This document shows positions 1 through 8,422 of a DNA stretch of 35,175 nucleotides, one piece after another (the stretch's first letter is position 1; each line of letters begins with the position of its first letter). Under the pieces are notes generated by a model that saw only the letters and a list, made by a program, of their open reading frames with translations, searched no databases and was not told the origin of the DNA. This DNA comes from Desulfobacteria bacterium (GTDB lineage: Bacteria > Desulfobacterota > Desulfobacteria > Desulfobacterales > C00003060), in contig JAQYVR010000140.1 of NCBI GenBank assembly GCA_030145395.1, positions 1 to 35,175 of the forward strand, given 5' to 3'. The position numbers and the translations under genes were made by a program.

Positions 1-1
1 C

Positions 2-925
2 ACCACCCAAGCCGATAGTGACGACAAGGTTTACATGATTCCGGCCATAGGTATATCCACTCCTATCGGCACTGGGCCCCGTTCCTGGAGATTCGGTATC
101 GCGGCCTATGGCGTAAGCGGCCTGGGGGTGGATTACCGAGATACTAGTTTGGACGGGGGGCCAGGGACTTATACACACCTGGCAATCATGAAATTTGCCC
201 CGGCCATTGCTTTTCAGCCCAGCCAGCAGCTCTCGCTCGGATTTGCCCCCCATATCAACTATTCAACGGTCGACCTGGAATCGGGCAATTCACATAATTA
301 TGGCTTCGGTGCTCAGGTTGGCGCCATATACAAGCCTATCGATACCCTTTCCCTGGGGGTCACATACATATCGGGGCTGAAAGTGGACCATGAAAATGTT
401 ACCCAGCACCCCGTGACGCTTGATCGAGGTGATCTTGAGCTGGAGTCCCCACAACAACTGGGCTTTGGTGTCGCGTGCCATCTCATGGGTGGTCAACTAT
501 TACTTGAGGCAGATGCCAAGTGGTTGAACTGGGCAGATGCCGAGGGATATGAAGATTTTGATTGGGATGACCAGTGGGTTTTTGCCGTGGGTGCTCAGTT
601 TGAAGCGATGCCTAACCTCTTTCTGAGAGCGGGGTTCAATTATGGGGAAAATCCCGTCAAAGAACACAATGGTTGGGTCGATCCTGGGAACGGGAGTATC
701 TATGGGTTCGAACGATTGAGAATTATCGGGTTCCCAGCCATAGTGGAAAGCCACTTGACGCTGGGATTTGGCTATCAGTTCTCACCCGCATTTTCATTGG
801 ACCTTGGGTATGTCCACGCCTTTGAGGAGACGATTAAAGAAAGTGGTACTATGGGCCAGCCGACCATGTTTGAGTCCTCCCTCAGTGAGGATAGCCTTGA
901 CTTCGGACTGACCTGGAGATTTTAG
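2..925 (+). CDS. FadL/OmpP1-type outer membrane transporter, C-terminal part (5' partial)
   Basis: The reading frame is open from base 2, upstream of the listed ATG at 35, so the gene starts outside the window and only the C-terminal ~307 residues are visible. The sequence is a run of alternating amphipathic strands with turns such as SLGFAPHINYS, LSLGVTYISG and FSLDLGYVHAF, and it ends in LDFGLTWRF. A terminal aromatic residue is the usual outer-membrane assembly signal. This matches the C-terminal barrel of the FadL/OmpP1/TodX family, which carries long-chain fatty acids or other hydrophobic substrates across the outer membrane. The family assignment rests on barrel style and the C-terminus. 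The substrate cannot be read, and the plug region is not in view. A long inverted repeat follows the stop within 10 nt. Confidence 0.75.
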   Translation, partial: TTQADSDDKVYMIPAIGISTPIGTGPRSWRFGIAAYGVSGLGVDYRDTSLDGGPGTYTHLAIMKFAPAIAFQPSQQLSLGFAPHINYSTVDLESGNSHNYGFGAQVGAIYKPIDTLSLGVTYISGLKVDHENVTQHPVTLDRGDLELESPQQLGFGVACHLMGGQLLLEADAKWLNWADAEGYEDFDWDDQWVFAVGAQFEAMPNLFLRAGFNYGENPVKEHNGWVDPGNGSIYGFERLRIIGFPAIVESHLTLGFGYQFSPAFSLDLGYVHAFEETIKESGTMGQPTMFESSLSEDSLDFGLTWRF

Positions 926-932
926 ATGGGGA

Positions 933-1003
933 TGACAAGAACTCTCTTTCATACTTCATAGCGGAGGCCCCGCTGCCTTGACGGCCAAAGAGAGTTCTTG
1001 TCA
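933..1003. repeat. 71-bp element with perfect 17-bp inverted ends
   Basis: TGACAAGAACTCTCTTT (933-949) is the exact reverse complement of AAAGAGAGTTCTTGTCA (987-1003). The 37-nt interior contains a smaller AGCGG/CCGCT hairpin. It begins 8 nt after the porin stop. It could be a transcription terminator, although only a short T run (1009-1013) follows, or a mobile palindromic element. It also explains why the TTG at 998 used by the ORF track is an unlikely start, since that codon lies inside the right arm. Confidence 0.8.
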
Positions 1004-1099
1004 CAAAACTTTTTAGGAAAAGATGTAGAGAGCATTACGGCATGGAATAATGAACAAAAGCTTTTCAACGACGTCATACATGGCAAGGAGGTACAGGCA

Positions 1100-1543
1100 A
1101 TGGAACAGGAAAAGATAAAAGCAGGTTTTATTTGTGTGAAGGATACCCTTGATGGGGCTTATCCGGCTCTTGTTTTGGGAATCAATGCAGCCCGGCAAGG
1201 CATGGAGAGCAAGATTTTTTATTCCTTCATGGGCCTGAACTTGGTGCTCAAAGGAGGGGCGGAAAGGGCCAAGTTCGTCCCGGCTGGCGTCATGGGAGCC
1301 ATTCCAGGCATGAGCACGATAGCTACTGGAATGATGAAGAAGAAAATAGACAAGGCGAACATCCCTAGCTTGGCTGAACTCCAGGAGGTGGCCCAAATTG
1401 AAGGGGTAGAACTGATTGCGTGCAAAATGACTATTGACATGATGGAAATCGACGAGGATAAGCTCATTGATGGTGCGGTGGTGTGGACTGCAGAAGATTT
1501 CCTAAAATATGCCGTGGACTGCAAAATCTGTCTCTTTACTTAG
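1100..1543 (+). CDS. DsrE/DsrF/DrsH-like family protein
   Basis: A protein of 147 residues if started at the ATG at 1100, which is preceded by AAGGAGGT at 7 nt. The ORF track's TTG at 998 adds 34 residues and falls inside an inverted repeat. The layout fits the DsrE_2 (DsrE/DsrF-like) fold: an early beta strand (AGFICVKDTLDGAYPAL), a helix with NAARQGMESKIFYSFMGLNLVLKG, a Met/Gly-rich stretch (GVMGAIPGMSTIATGMM), then LAELQEVAQIEGVELIACKMTIDMM and WTAEDFLKYAVD. The cysteine in LIACKMTIDMM sits where related proteins often have the persulfide-carrying Cys. Members of this family are small cytoplasmic proteins linked to sulfur transfer. The actual partner is unknown, and no dsr genes are in the window. 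Confidence 0.8.
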   Translation: MEQEKIKAGFICVKDTLDGAYPALVLGINAARQGMESKIFYSFMGLNLVLKGGAERAKFVPAGVMGAIPGMSTIATGMMKKKIDKANIPSLAELQEVAQIEGVELIACKMTIDMMEIDEDKLIDGAVVWTAEDFLKYAVDCKICLFT

Positions 1544-1882
1544 GAGCGAAGAAAAAGGGGTCATTCGGATAAACTACAGGTGAAACATAGGTTCAGGGGC
1601 TTAGCCTATCTTAGATGCAATTGGCATTCTATTTATGGTTCTGGCAATGCAGTTTCAGATGCGCCGGATGAACTTCAAAATCGATCAACTCTTAACCCGT
1701 GAGTGACAGTGCTATGTGACCGGAAAACAAAAGCCTCGTACCCGGTCACACGGTCCTCGCCTGTGGATACTGGTTTGCGCCTGGTGCGTGGACGGTTGTC
1801 TGTGATCGCACTACAGGTATGTTGAAGCTTCTTGACCTTTGCGGAGCTGAAACAAGTTCGCAGTCGGACAGAATAGGTCTGT
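1544..1882. other. Intergenic region between convergent genes, one hairpin
   Basis: There are 339 nt between the DsrE-like gene and the convergent end of aroC. The only structure I see is TGTGACCGG (1715-1723) facing CCGGTCACA (1742-1750) around an 18-nt loop. It could end transcription from either side, but neither strand has a clear U tract. ORFs here are short shadows without ribosome binding sites. Confidence 0.5.
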
Positions 1883-2935
1883 TCACCCCAGGGTCCTTTG
1901 CCTCAAGAAATGGTCCGCAATCACAAGCCTCACCATTGCCTCGCAAACCGGAACAATCCTGGGGACGGCTGACACATCGTGTCTCCCCTTGACTGAAATC
2001 GTTGTCGGTTTCATGTTGACATCCACCGTACGCTGTTCCTTCTCAATGGAGGAAATGGGCTTTACAGCAGCTCTCACCACGATCTCATCACCATTGGAAA
2101 TGCCCGCCAGGATGCCCCCGGAACGGTTTGTAACAAATCCTTCGGGCGTGATCTCATCATTACATTCAGAGCCTAACAGCCGGGCTGCGGCCAATCCCAC
2201 ACCAATCTCCACGGCCTTAACAGCCCCTATACTCATAACCGCCTTTGCCAGTTCAGCATCGAGTTTGTCAAAAACAGGTTCTCCCAATCCAGCCGGGCAG
2301 CCCTGAACAAGCACTTCCACGACCCCCCCGGCTGAATCTCCGGCGTTCTTAATTTCCATGATCTTTTCACGCATTTTGTCTGCTGCATCGAGGTCCGGGG
2401 TAAGGAATGGATTCTTGTCAATGACGTCCATGGCCATCTTTTCAGCCCTGACCCCTGCCAGCTCCAAGGTATAGGCCTTTACACTTATATGCTCTCGGTC
2501 CAGCAACTTTCTGGCTATAGCGCCTGCTGCAACCCTTGCCGCTGTTTCCCTTCCAGAGGCCCTTCCGCCACCCCTGTAGTCGCGTATCCCGTATTTCTTC
2601 TGATACGTGAAATCACCGTGCCCTGGTCTGAAGAGATCCTTGATCGAATCATACGATTCACTATCTGCATCCTTGTTGTGAATAAGGAGTGAGATGGGGG
2701 TTCCCGTGGTCACCCCTTCAAATGTGCCAGAGAGGAGTTGGACTTGATCCGGCTCCTTCCTGGGTGTGCTTGAAGGAGTGCTTTGCGGTCTCCTTCTGTC
2801 AAGGTCTTGCTGAATGTCAGATTCCCCAAGGGGCAATCCAGGAGGACACCCGTCGACAATCACACCTAAAGCCTTGCCGTGGGACTCTCCCCATGTCGTG
2901 ACCTTGAAAATCTGTCCAAACGTATTTCCAGCCAT
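1883..2935 (-). CDS. aroC: Chorismate synthase
   Basis: Converts 5-enolpyruvylshikimate-3-phosphate to chorismate using reduced FMN, the last shikimate-pathway step, in the cytoplasm. The 350-residue protein has the family's usual length and signatures: N-terminal GNTFGQIFKVTTWGESHGKA, DLDRRRPQ, RPGHGDFTYQKKYGIRDYRG followed by GGRASGRETAARV, and the C-terminal GRHDVSAVPRIVPVCEAM. The ATG at 2935 has GGAGGT a few bases upstream. It is the last gene of the aro operon, 81 nt after aroK. The basic residues and serines of the FMN/EPSP pocket are present, so it should be active. Confidence 0.97.
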   Translation of the reverse strand: MAGNTFGQIFKVTTWGESHGKALGVIVDGCPPGLPLGESDIQQDLDRRRPQSTPSSTPRKEPDQVQLLSGTFEGVTTGTPISLLIHNKDADSESYDSIKDLFRPGHGDFTYQKKYGIRDYRGGGRASGRETAARVAAGAIARKLLDREHISVKAYTLELAGVRAEKMAMDVIDKNPFLTPDLDAADKMREKIMEIKNAGDSAGGVVEVLVQGCPAGLGEPVFDKLDAELAKAVMSIGAVKAVEIGVGLAAARLLGSECNDEITPEGFVTNRSGGILAGISNGDEIVVRAAVKPISSIEKEQRTVDVNMKPTTISVKGRHDVSAVPRIVPVCEAMVRLVIADHFLRQRTLG

Positions 2936-3016
2936 GTTACCTCCGACAGTCGCTGCAAAACATTGCAGGATCGCTATTCGGACAATGTTATGAGCGAAAC
3001 GTTTACGTAACCCTCG

Positions 3017-3541
3017 TTACTTCACGAAGCCCCCCAGTTTCTGGACGATCTCATCCAGGATCTGCTCAATGCTCTTAGATGTCGTATCCACAGAGAAATC
3101 CATAGCCCCCCTGTAAAAAGGCTTCCTGAGTTCCAGCACCTCAACTATCTCTTCGTATGGGCCTTGTCCAGTCAGGCTTGGTCTTTGCTCTTCGGTCTTT
3201 TCGTCAGAACGCATTCGTTCAAGTATGGTTTGAGTTGTTGCCTCAAGTAACACGATGATGCCATTTTTTTTCAGATTCTCGACATTTTCAGCGTCCAGGA
3301 CCGCACCGCCACCCGCACCGATTATGTGTTCGTCAAAAGACGACAGCTCTTGGATCGCCTCTTTTTCCTTTGCTCGAAAAAAATCCCAACCTTCTTTTGC
3401 CACCATATCACTAATGGTTCTCTTGGCCTTCTCTTCTATGTAGTTATCAGCGTCACAAAAGGCCTTCCCAAGCCTTTTGGAGAGGGCCCGCCCCACGGAC
3501 GTTTTCCCAGTACACCTGTATCCGATCAAGACTATGTTCAT
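3017..3541 (-). CDS. aroK: Shikimate kinase
   Basis: Phosphorylates shikimate at the 3-hydroxyl with ATP, fifth step of the pathway. The 174-residue length is normal. Visible motifs are the Walker A loop GYRCTGKT (residues 7-14), the shikimate-binding Asp in CDADNYIEE, the Arg in DFFRAKE, the GAGGGAV glycine loop, and the lid region around RPSLTGQGPYEE with the following LRKPFY arginine. The ATG at 3541 has no good Shine-Dalgarno sequence. The bases just upstream are taken up by an octamer repeat (3548-3579), which may have displaced the original leader. It lies between aroA and aroC in the same orientation. Confidence 0.95.
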   Translation of the reverse strand: MNIVLIGYRCTGKTSVGRALSKRLGKAFCDADNYIEEKAKRTISDMVAKEGWDFFRAKEKEAIQELSSFDEHIIGAGGGAVLDAENVENLKKNGIIVLLEATTQTILERMRSDEKTEEQRPSLTGQGPYEEIVEVLELRKPFYRGAMDFSVDTTSKSIEQILDEIVQKLGGFVK

Positions 3542-3547
3542 GGGATA

Positions 3548-3619
3548 GTTGAGTAGTTAAGTGGTTGAGTCGTTAACCGGCCACCCAGTCAACTCATTGA
3601 CGAATTGACCATTTAACCA
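3548..3619. repeat. Octamer tandem repeats facing related inverted units, aroA-aroK gap
   Basis: Four 8-nt units in register, GTTGAGTA, GTTAAGTG, GTTGAGTC and GTTAACCG (3548-3579), are followed after a short GC-rich spacer by units of complementary character (ATTGACGA, ATTGACCA, TTTAACCA, about 3588-3619). The result is an imperfect stem of short repeats. It overlaps the last codons of aroA and fills the space before the aroK start. Confidence 0.6.
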
Positions 3620-4875
3620 AGTGAATCGAGTTTTTCCCAGAAATCAGGGAACGATTTCTTTACACAGCCTGGGTCCTTGATTGAAATACCCTCTATGGCC
3701 AGGCCTGCTATGGCAAAACTCATGGCAATCCGGTGATCGTCATAACAATCTATTTCAGCCCCACGGGTAGCGATTCCCTGAATGATCATGCCGTCTGCTT
3801 TCTTTTCAACCCGTGCACCGAGCTTTCTTAGTTCATGTGTCAGGGCAGCAACCCTGTCTGATTCCTTAACCCGAAGATGCAATATATTTTGCAGAATGGT
3901 CTTTCCCTTCCTGAAGGCAGAGACCACAGCCAGTGCCGGAACCATGTCTGGCGCATCATTCAAATCAAAGGAAAGATCCTCTTGGTTGGATAACGGCCCG
4001 GTTACTTCAATCCCGTCTTCAGATGCGGACACCTTGCATCCCATTGTTTCCAGGATCTCCAATAGGCGCAAATCACCCTGAAGGGAGTTTCCGTTGATAT
4101 TAGGTATTCTTATCGTTCCACCAACAATGGCAGCTGCTGCCATGAAATAGGTGGCACTGGAGACGTCTCCTTCTATCGCATATTCTTTTGGCTGATAGGC
4201 TTGACGGGCCTTAATATGAAAGAATCTTTCTTCAGAGACCGAGACCTTGACGCCAAAGTGCGCCATGACATCCAGCGTCAGCTTAATATACGGCCAAGAT
4301 GGGACGAGGCTAGACATCCCGATCTCGATATCTTCTTGAGCGTAAGGTGAGGCCAAAAGGAGCGATGAAACGTACTGACTGCTGAGCGCCGTGTCCAGAC
4401 GCGTCTTCCCGCCCGGTAAGCCTTCGGCCTCGACTTGCACGGGCGGGCATCCGGTGCCTGCGACGCAGAAAGCCTTAACACCCATCTTGTTCAGGGCATC
4501 CACAAGGGGCTGGATGGGTCTTTGCCGCATGCGCCTGTTGCCGTCAAGCACAAAGGTGCCGTGCCCTATGGAAACCGTGCCTACAAGAAACCGGAGTCCG
4601 GTTCCGTTGTTTCCGAGGTACAGGGGCGAAGGGGGAGTAACCAGTTTGCCGCCAGTTCCCTCAACCACAAAATCGTGTCCCTGCTGAGTAATGTTAGCAC
4701 CCAGCACACTCAGGGCCTCAATCAAATGCTCGGTATCTTCCGAAATCAACGCATCTTTTATGACAGATCTTCCGGTGGCAAGCGCAGAAGTTATCAGGGC
4801 CCGCTGGGTATAGCTCTTGGAGCCGGGGACGCTGATCACCGTATTGATTTCTCTTATCGGCTTGATCCGCTTCAT
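3613..4875 (-). CDS. aroA: 3-Phosphoshikimate 1-carboxyvinyltransferase (EPSP synthase)
   Basis: Transfers the enolpyruvyl group of PEP to shikimate-3-phosphate. I start it at the ATG at 4875 (MKRIKPIREINTVISVPGSK), giving 420 residues as usual for the family. The track's GTG at 4932 adds 19 non-family residues. Motifs seen are PGSKSYTQRALI near the N-terminus, the PEP-loop variant LYLGNNGTGLRFLVG, RMRQRPIQPLVDALNKMG, SSQYVSSLLLASPYA, VKESDRVAAL and the C-terminal DDHRIAMSFAIAGL. The PEP loop reads NNGTG rather than the class I NAGTA, so glyphosate sensitivity should not be assumed. The gene is separated from the upstream fusion gene by about 260 nt holding an inverted repeat. Confidence 0.95.
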   Translation of the reverse strand: MKRIKPIREINTVISVPGSKSYTQRALITSALATGRSVIKDALISEDTEHLIEALSVLGANITQQGHDFVVEGTGGKLVTPPSPLYLGNNGTGLRFLVGTVSIGHGTFVLDGNRRMRQRPIQPLVDALNKMGVKAFCVAGTGCPPVQVEAEGLPGGKTRLDTALSSQYVSSLLLASPYAQEDIEIGMSSLVPSWPYIKLTLDVMAHFGVKVSVSEERFFHIKARQAYQPKEYAIEGDVSSATYFMAAAAIVGGTIRIPNINGNSLQGDLRLLEILETMGCKVSASEDGIEVTGPLSNQEDLSFDLNDAPDMVPALAVVSAFRKGKTILQNILHLRVKESDRVAALTHELRKLGARVEKKADGMIIQGIATRGAEIDCYDDHRIAMSFAIAGLAIEGISIKDPGCVKKSFPDFWEKLDSLG

Positions 4876-4996
4876 ATTATTCCAACGTAGCTCACAATTT
4901 GCCTGCCAACCGCCGGCCTCGACTTCAACCACACACTAAAGAAATATCATTACAAAACTCGAAATCCGACACGAAGTGAAGCTTGCGCTAACCACG

Positions 4997-5139
4997 AAAT
5001 TCGAAACAAGCACGAATGACCAAAACCCAAAAACCAAAACAAGATGACTTGTTAGGCTGAAATATGAAGGCGACAGCCGAGGGATATTGCCTAGATTTGA
5101 ACATCGTTTTCAGCATTTGGTCATTTGATATTCGAATTT
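4997..5139. repeat. 143-bp two-block inverted repeat between the fusion gene and aroA
   Basis: AAATTCGAA (4997-5005) pairs exactly with TTCGAATTT (5131-5139), and AATGACCAAA (5015-5024) pairs exactly with TTTGGTCATT (5116-5125). Short unpaired spacers separate the blocks, and about 91 nt lie in the middle. It fills most of the gap between the fusion gene stop (5142) and aroA. It may be a small mobile or processing element. No ORF lies inside. Confidence 0.7.
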
Positions 5140-5141
5140 AT

Positions 5142-6278
5142 TCACTGCGCTTTTAGCCTATCCAGGACGAGGTTTTTCATTAGCTCCGCAGGGGCTTCTT
5201 TCCCGGTCCATATCCGAAACTGTTCCGTGCCCTGAAACAGGAACATCTCAAAACCGCTCGCCACCATGCATCCTGCTGCCTCCGCTTCCCTTAAGAGCAT
5301 GGTCTCAATCGGGTTATATATAACATCCGCCACCGCCTTAAATGATCCCAGCACACCCTTTGGAACGGGCATCTCGTTTTCTTCTGGATACATGCCTATC
5401 GGCGTCGTATTGACCAGGCAGTCTCCGCGAGCACTTTCGATTTCAGAAAGGGAAACAAAGGCACAATCAAATTCCTCGGCCAAGGCACGGCCCTTCTTCT
5501 CTGATCTGTTTACAACAACGGCCTCTCCCCCTTTAGTAGTTACGCCAAAAACGACAGCCCTTGCGGCTCCCCCTGCACCGATCACCACAAATTTATGATC
5601 TTTTATGGGAAGCAATGCCTCAAGACACCTGACGGCTCCAATCCAATCCGTATTGGTACCCCGCACCCCTTCTGTTCCAAAGACCAAGGTGTTGACGGCC
5701 CCAATTCTTTCGGCCGTATCATCAACTTTATCGATTAATGCAGATATCTCTCTCTTGAAGGGATGAGTCACGCTTGCCCCCTTGATTCCAAGGGCCTTCA
5801 TTCCGGCCACGGCGCCTTGCAGTTCTTGCACCTCAAAGGGGAGGTAGATAGCATCTATGCCCAGGAATCTGAATGCAGCATTGTGCATCAGGGGGCTCAT
5901 GCTGTGTGCTACGGGGTTTCCCAGAATACCATAAACGGAGGTATGTCCACTCAGCATGCCCGCGTCACTGTCAGCAGCCGATCTTATATGAGGTTCAGAG
6001 TCGTCTCCCCTTATATTAGACTGCAATTCTCTTGAAATCGAGATTATCTCGCCAAATATTCTGCTGACTTCCGAAGTGTTGAGAGGGCCCTCGTTGTGCT
6101 GGGCGAGATACCTGAATATCAACTCTTCCCTGCTATGGTCATAGATACTGAGACCGTCTTTGCCCTTCAGTTGGCCAATCTCGGAAGAAACCTCTGCCCG
6201 CTGGTTCAAAAGCTTTAGAAGGGCGCCGTCCAGATCTTCTATCCTGCGTCTCAGCCTGTCTAAGGCATCTTTGCTCAT
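5142..6278 (-). CDS. aroE: Bifunctional chorismate mutase (AroQ class) - shikimate 5-dehydrogenase fusion
   Basis: A 378-residue two-domain enzyme. Residues ~1-90 are an AroQ-type helical chorismate mutase: LRRRIEDLDGALLKLLNQRAE, then EIGQLKGKDG and YDHSREELIFRYL, with a later SRIFGEIISISRELQ helix. After a ~20-residue linker the shikimate dehydrogenase begins (YGILGNPVAHSMSPLMHN). It has the catalytic Lys in SVTHPFK, the Asp in GTNTDWIGA, the Rossmann loop GAGGAARAV, the NADPH-type VNRSEKKG and a closing GFEMFLFQGTEQF. It would therefore reduce dehydroshikimate and also rearrange chorismate to prephenate, two non-consecutive reactions. Its ATG overlaps the aroB stop in ATGA, so translation is probably coupled. 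Both active sites look intact. Confidence 0.93.
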   Translation of the reverse strand: MSKDALDRLRRRIEDLDGALLKLLNQRAEVSSEIGQLKGKDGLSIYDHSREELIFRYLAQHNEGPLNTSEVSRIFGEIISISRELQSNIRGDDSEPHIRSAADSDAGMLSGHTSVYGILGNPVAHSMSPLMHNAAFRFLGIDAIYLPFEVQELQGAVAGMKALGIKGASVTHPFKREISALIDKVDDTAERIGAVNTLVFGTEGVRGTNTDWIGAVRCLEALLPIKDHKFVVIGAGGAARAVVFGVTTKGGEAVVVNRSEKKGRALAEEFDCAFVSLSEIESARGDCLVNTTPIGMYPEENEMPVPKGVLGSFKAVADVIYNPIETMLLREAEAAGCMVASGFEMFLFQGTEQFRIWTGKEAPAELMKNLVLDRLKAQ

Positions 6279-7381
6279 CCCCGAAGCTCCTCAATGGTCT
6301 CCACCACGACATCCGAAGGGATATCGGGCGTTACAAAAGGGACGCCTATCTCTTTTACCAGCACAAAGTGAAGCCGCCCTGCAACGACTTTTTTGTCGGT
6401 CTCCATGAACGCCACGATCCGGGATGTCTCCATGCCTGCCGGAATCTTGACAGGAAGCTCGTACTCTTTGATCAGGTCAATGATCCTTGTACAGGAATCC
6501 CCATCCAGGTAATTCAGCTTGTGGGAAATCTTTGCAGCACCCACCATTCCGATCGAGACCGCCTCGCCATGGAAAAGGCTATAACCCGACGACGCCTCGA
6601 GTGCATGCCCCAGAGTATGGCCAAAATTGAGAATACGCCTCAAGCCGAGTTCTTTTTCGTCCATCTCCACAATGTCTGCCTTTATCTTGCAGGAACGTGC
6701 AATCAAGCTTTTCATCAGAGAAGGACTACGCTTTTTGATCCCGTCTTTTTCGAGCTCAAGGAGTTCGAACAGATCGTGACTTCCTATTATGCCGTATTTT
6801 ATTATCTCGGCCAACCCATTGGCAAAATCCTTATCCGAAAGCGTTTTGAGGAATGACAGGTCTACGTAAACAGCCTTTGGCTGATAGAATGTCCCTAAAA
6901 GATTCTTGCCCTCAGGAAGATCCACCCCGGTCTTTCCACCCACGCTGCTGTCCACCTGGGCAAGAAGTGTTGTGGGAATCTGAACATAGGGAATCGACCT
7001 CATGTATATGGATGCGATGAAGCCCGTCACATCGCCCACCACTCCGCCACCCAGGGCAATAAGCAGCGATTTCCGGCTCACCCTTAGCTCAACAAGTTGC
7101 TTTGCCACTTCAAGGACGGTATTGAGTGATTTCGAAGCCTCACCAGCGGGTATTTCGATGATATCAACAGGGAGGGCCGTCTCCTTCAATTTCTCCTTTA
7201 CCACTTCTCCAAATAGCGGGTTGACATCTGAGTCTGTAACGATCACGTACCTGTCTGCATGATTCTTGATCTTGGTGACCAATTCCGCGCGGCCCATGAC
7301 ATCTTCACCGATAAGAATATCATATGAATCCTTGCAAGACTTTTCCAGATGCACCCTAATGCGCTCCATGAGCTTCTGCAT
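6275..7381 (-). CDS. aroB: 3-Dehydroquinate synthase
   Basis: Converts DAHP to 3-dehydroquinate with NAD+ and a divalent metal. Family motifs are GGGVVGDVTGFIAS, PTTLLAQVDSSVGGKTGVD, KNLLGTFYQPKAV, the metal-site NFGHTLGHALE and FHGEAVSIGM. The start is uncertain. The track's TTG at 7414 lacks a ribosome site. The ATG at 7381 (368 aa) follows AAAGGGGT very closely, and the ATG at 7369 (364 aa) is also possible. Either way the gene overlaps the end of aroF (stop at 7356), and it overlaps the next gene by 4 nt. It is the second gene of the operon. Confidence 0.95.
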   Translation of the reverse strand: MQKLMERIRVHLEKSCKDSYDILIGEDVMGRAELVTKIKNHADRYVIVTDSDVNPLFGEVVKEKLKETALPVDIIEIPAGEASKSLNTVLEVAKQLVELRVSRKSLLIALGGGVVGDVTGFIASIYMRSIPYVQIPTTLLAQVDSSVGGKTGVDLPEGKNLLGTFYQPKAVYVDLSFLKTLSDKDFANGLAEIIKYGIIGSHDLFELLELEKDGIKKRSPSLMKSLIARSCKIKADIVEMDEKELGLRRILNFGHTLGHALEASSGYSLFHGEAVSIGMVGAAKISHKLNYLDGDSCTRIIDLIKEYELPVKIPAGMETSRIVAFMETDKKVVAGRLHFVLVKEIGVPFVTPDIPSDVVVETIEELRG

Positions 7382-8393
7382 ACCCCTTTCTGACGATCTT
7401 TGCAATCGATTCAATTTCGCGCATGAGATCGTAGAATCTTTCAGGCTTCAGGGACTGAGGGCCGTCTGACAATGCGTGCTGGGGGTCCGGATGGACTTCT
7501 ATCATCAAACCATCGGCTCCAACTGCAACAGCGGCCTTGGCCAGGGGGAGTACGAACTTCCACTTGCCGATAGCATGACTGGGATCAACAATGACTGGCA
7601 GGTGTGTCTTATCCTTTAGCACCGGTACCGCACTGATATCAAGGGTGTTACGCATTGCGGTTTCAAAGGTGCGAATACCCCGCTCGCAAAGTATCACATT
7701 AGCGTTGCCAGATGCCAAGATGTACTCTGCGGACATGAGGAGTTCTTCCAGTGTGGTCATCATTCCTCTTTTTAAGAGCACAGGCTTCTTCGCCTGCCCC
7801 ACGGCCTTCAGGAGCGCAAAGTTCTGGACGTTCCTGGCCCCCACTTGAAGCACGTCGGCATAACCCTCAATAAGTTCTATATCCGAGGCCCTCATGACTT
7901 CGGTAACCACGGGGAGGCCTGTTTTCTCCCGAGCCTTGGCAAGGATTTTCAGCCCCTCTTCTCCCAGCCCCTGAAAACTGTATGGAGATGTCCTTGGTTT
8001 AAAAGCCCCTCCTCTCAGCATAGATGCGCCTCCTTTTTTTACAACAGAGGCGGCCTCCATAAGCTGTTCAGAGCTCTCCACGGCGCACGGCCCTGCAATG
8101 ACCACGCATTTCGGCCCACCTATCTCTACATCTCCGACCGTGATCACGGTATCCCCCTGCTTGGTCTCCCTGCTTGCAAGCTTGTACGGCTGCAAGATGG
8201 GCATAACCTTTTCAACCCCCGGCCAAGTTTCTACGGCTTTCAGAAAGACCTTTCCCCGCTCATCCCCGATAGCTCCGATAATGGTCCTTTCTACACCTTT
8301 AGATACGTGTGCTTTGTACCCTGCCGCTTCTATCCACTCGAGCACTTTCTCTACCGCCTTCTCATCGGCCTTATTCTTCATGACAATAATCAT
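7356..8393 (-). CDS. aroF: 3-Deoxy-7-phosphoheptulonate synthase, type I-beta with N-terminal regulatory domain
   Basis: Condenses PEP and erythrose-4-phosphate, the first step of aromatic amino-acid synthesis. The 345-residue protein has an N-terminal ferredoxin/ACT-like domain of about 70 residues ([16 protein letters not shown] to [17 protein letters not shown]), then the barrel: [79 protein letters not shown] and [18 protein letters not shown]. This layout matches the Thermotoga-type enzyme, where the N-terminal domain mediates feedback by Tyr or Phe. The ATG at 8393 has GGGAGGT at 7 nt. It is first in the operon, downstream of a Tyr-rich leader peptide and terminator, so both enzyme activity and transcription appear set up to sense aromatic amino acids. 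Confidence 0.97.
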   Translation of the reverse strand: MIIVMKNKADEKAVEKVLEWIEAAGYKAHVSKGVERTIIGAIGDERGKVFLKAVETWPGVEKVMPILQPYKLASRETKQGDTVITVGDVEIGGPKCVVIAGPCAVESSEQLMEAASVVKKGGASMLRGGAFKPRTSPYSFQGLGEEGLKILAKAREKTGLPVVTEVMRASDIELIEGYADVLQVGARNVQNFALLKAVGQAKKPVLLKRGMMTTLEELLMSAEYILASGNANVILCERGIRTFETAMRNTLDISAVPVLKDKTHLPVIVDPSHAIGKWKFVLPLAKAAVAVGADGLMIEVHPDPQHALSDGPQSLKPERFYDLMREIESIAKIVRKGYAEAHGAH

Positions 8394-8422
8394 CGGTCAA
8401 CCTCCCTGACACGAAATAGAAT

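Noticed and set aside
998-1099. N-terminal extension of the DsrE-like ORF from TTG 998
   Set aside because: The codon lies in an inverted-repeat arm without a ribosome site, while ATG 1100 has AAGGAGGT at good spacing and gives the family's length.
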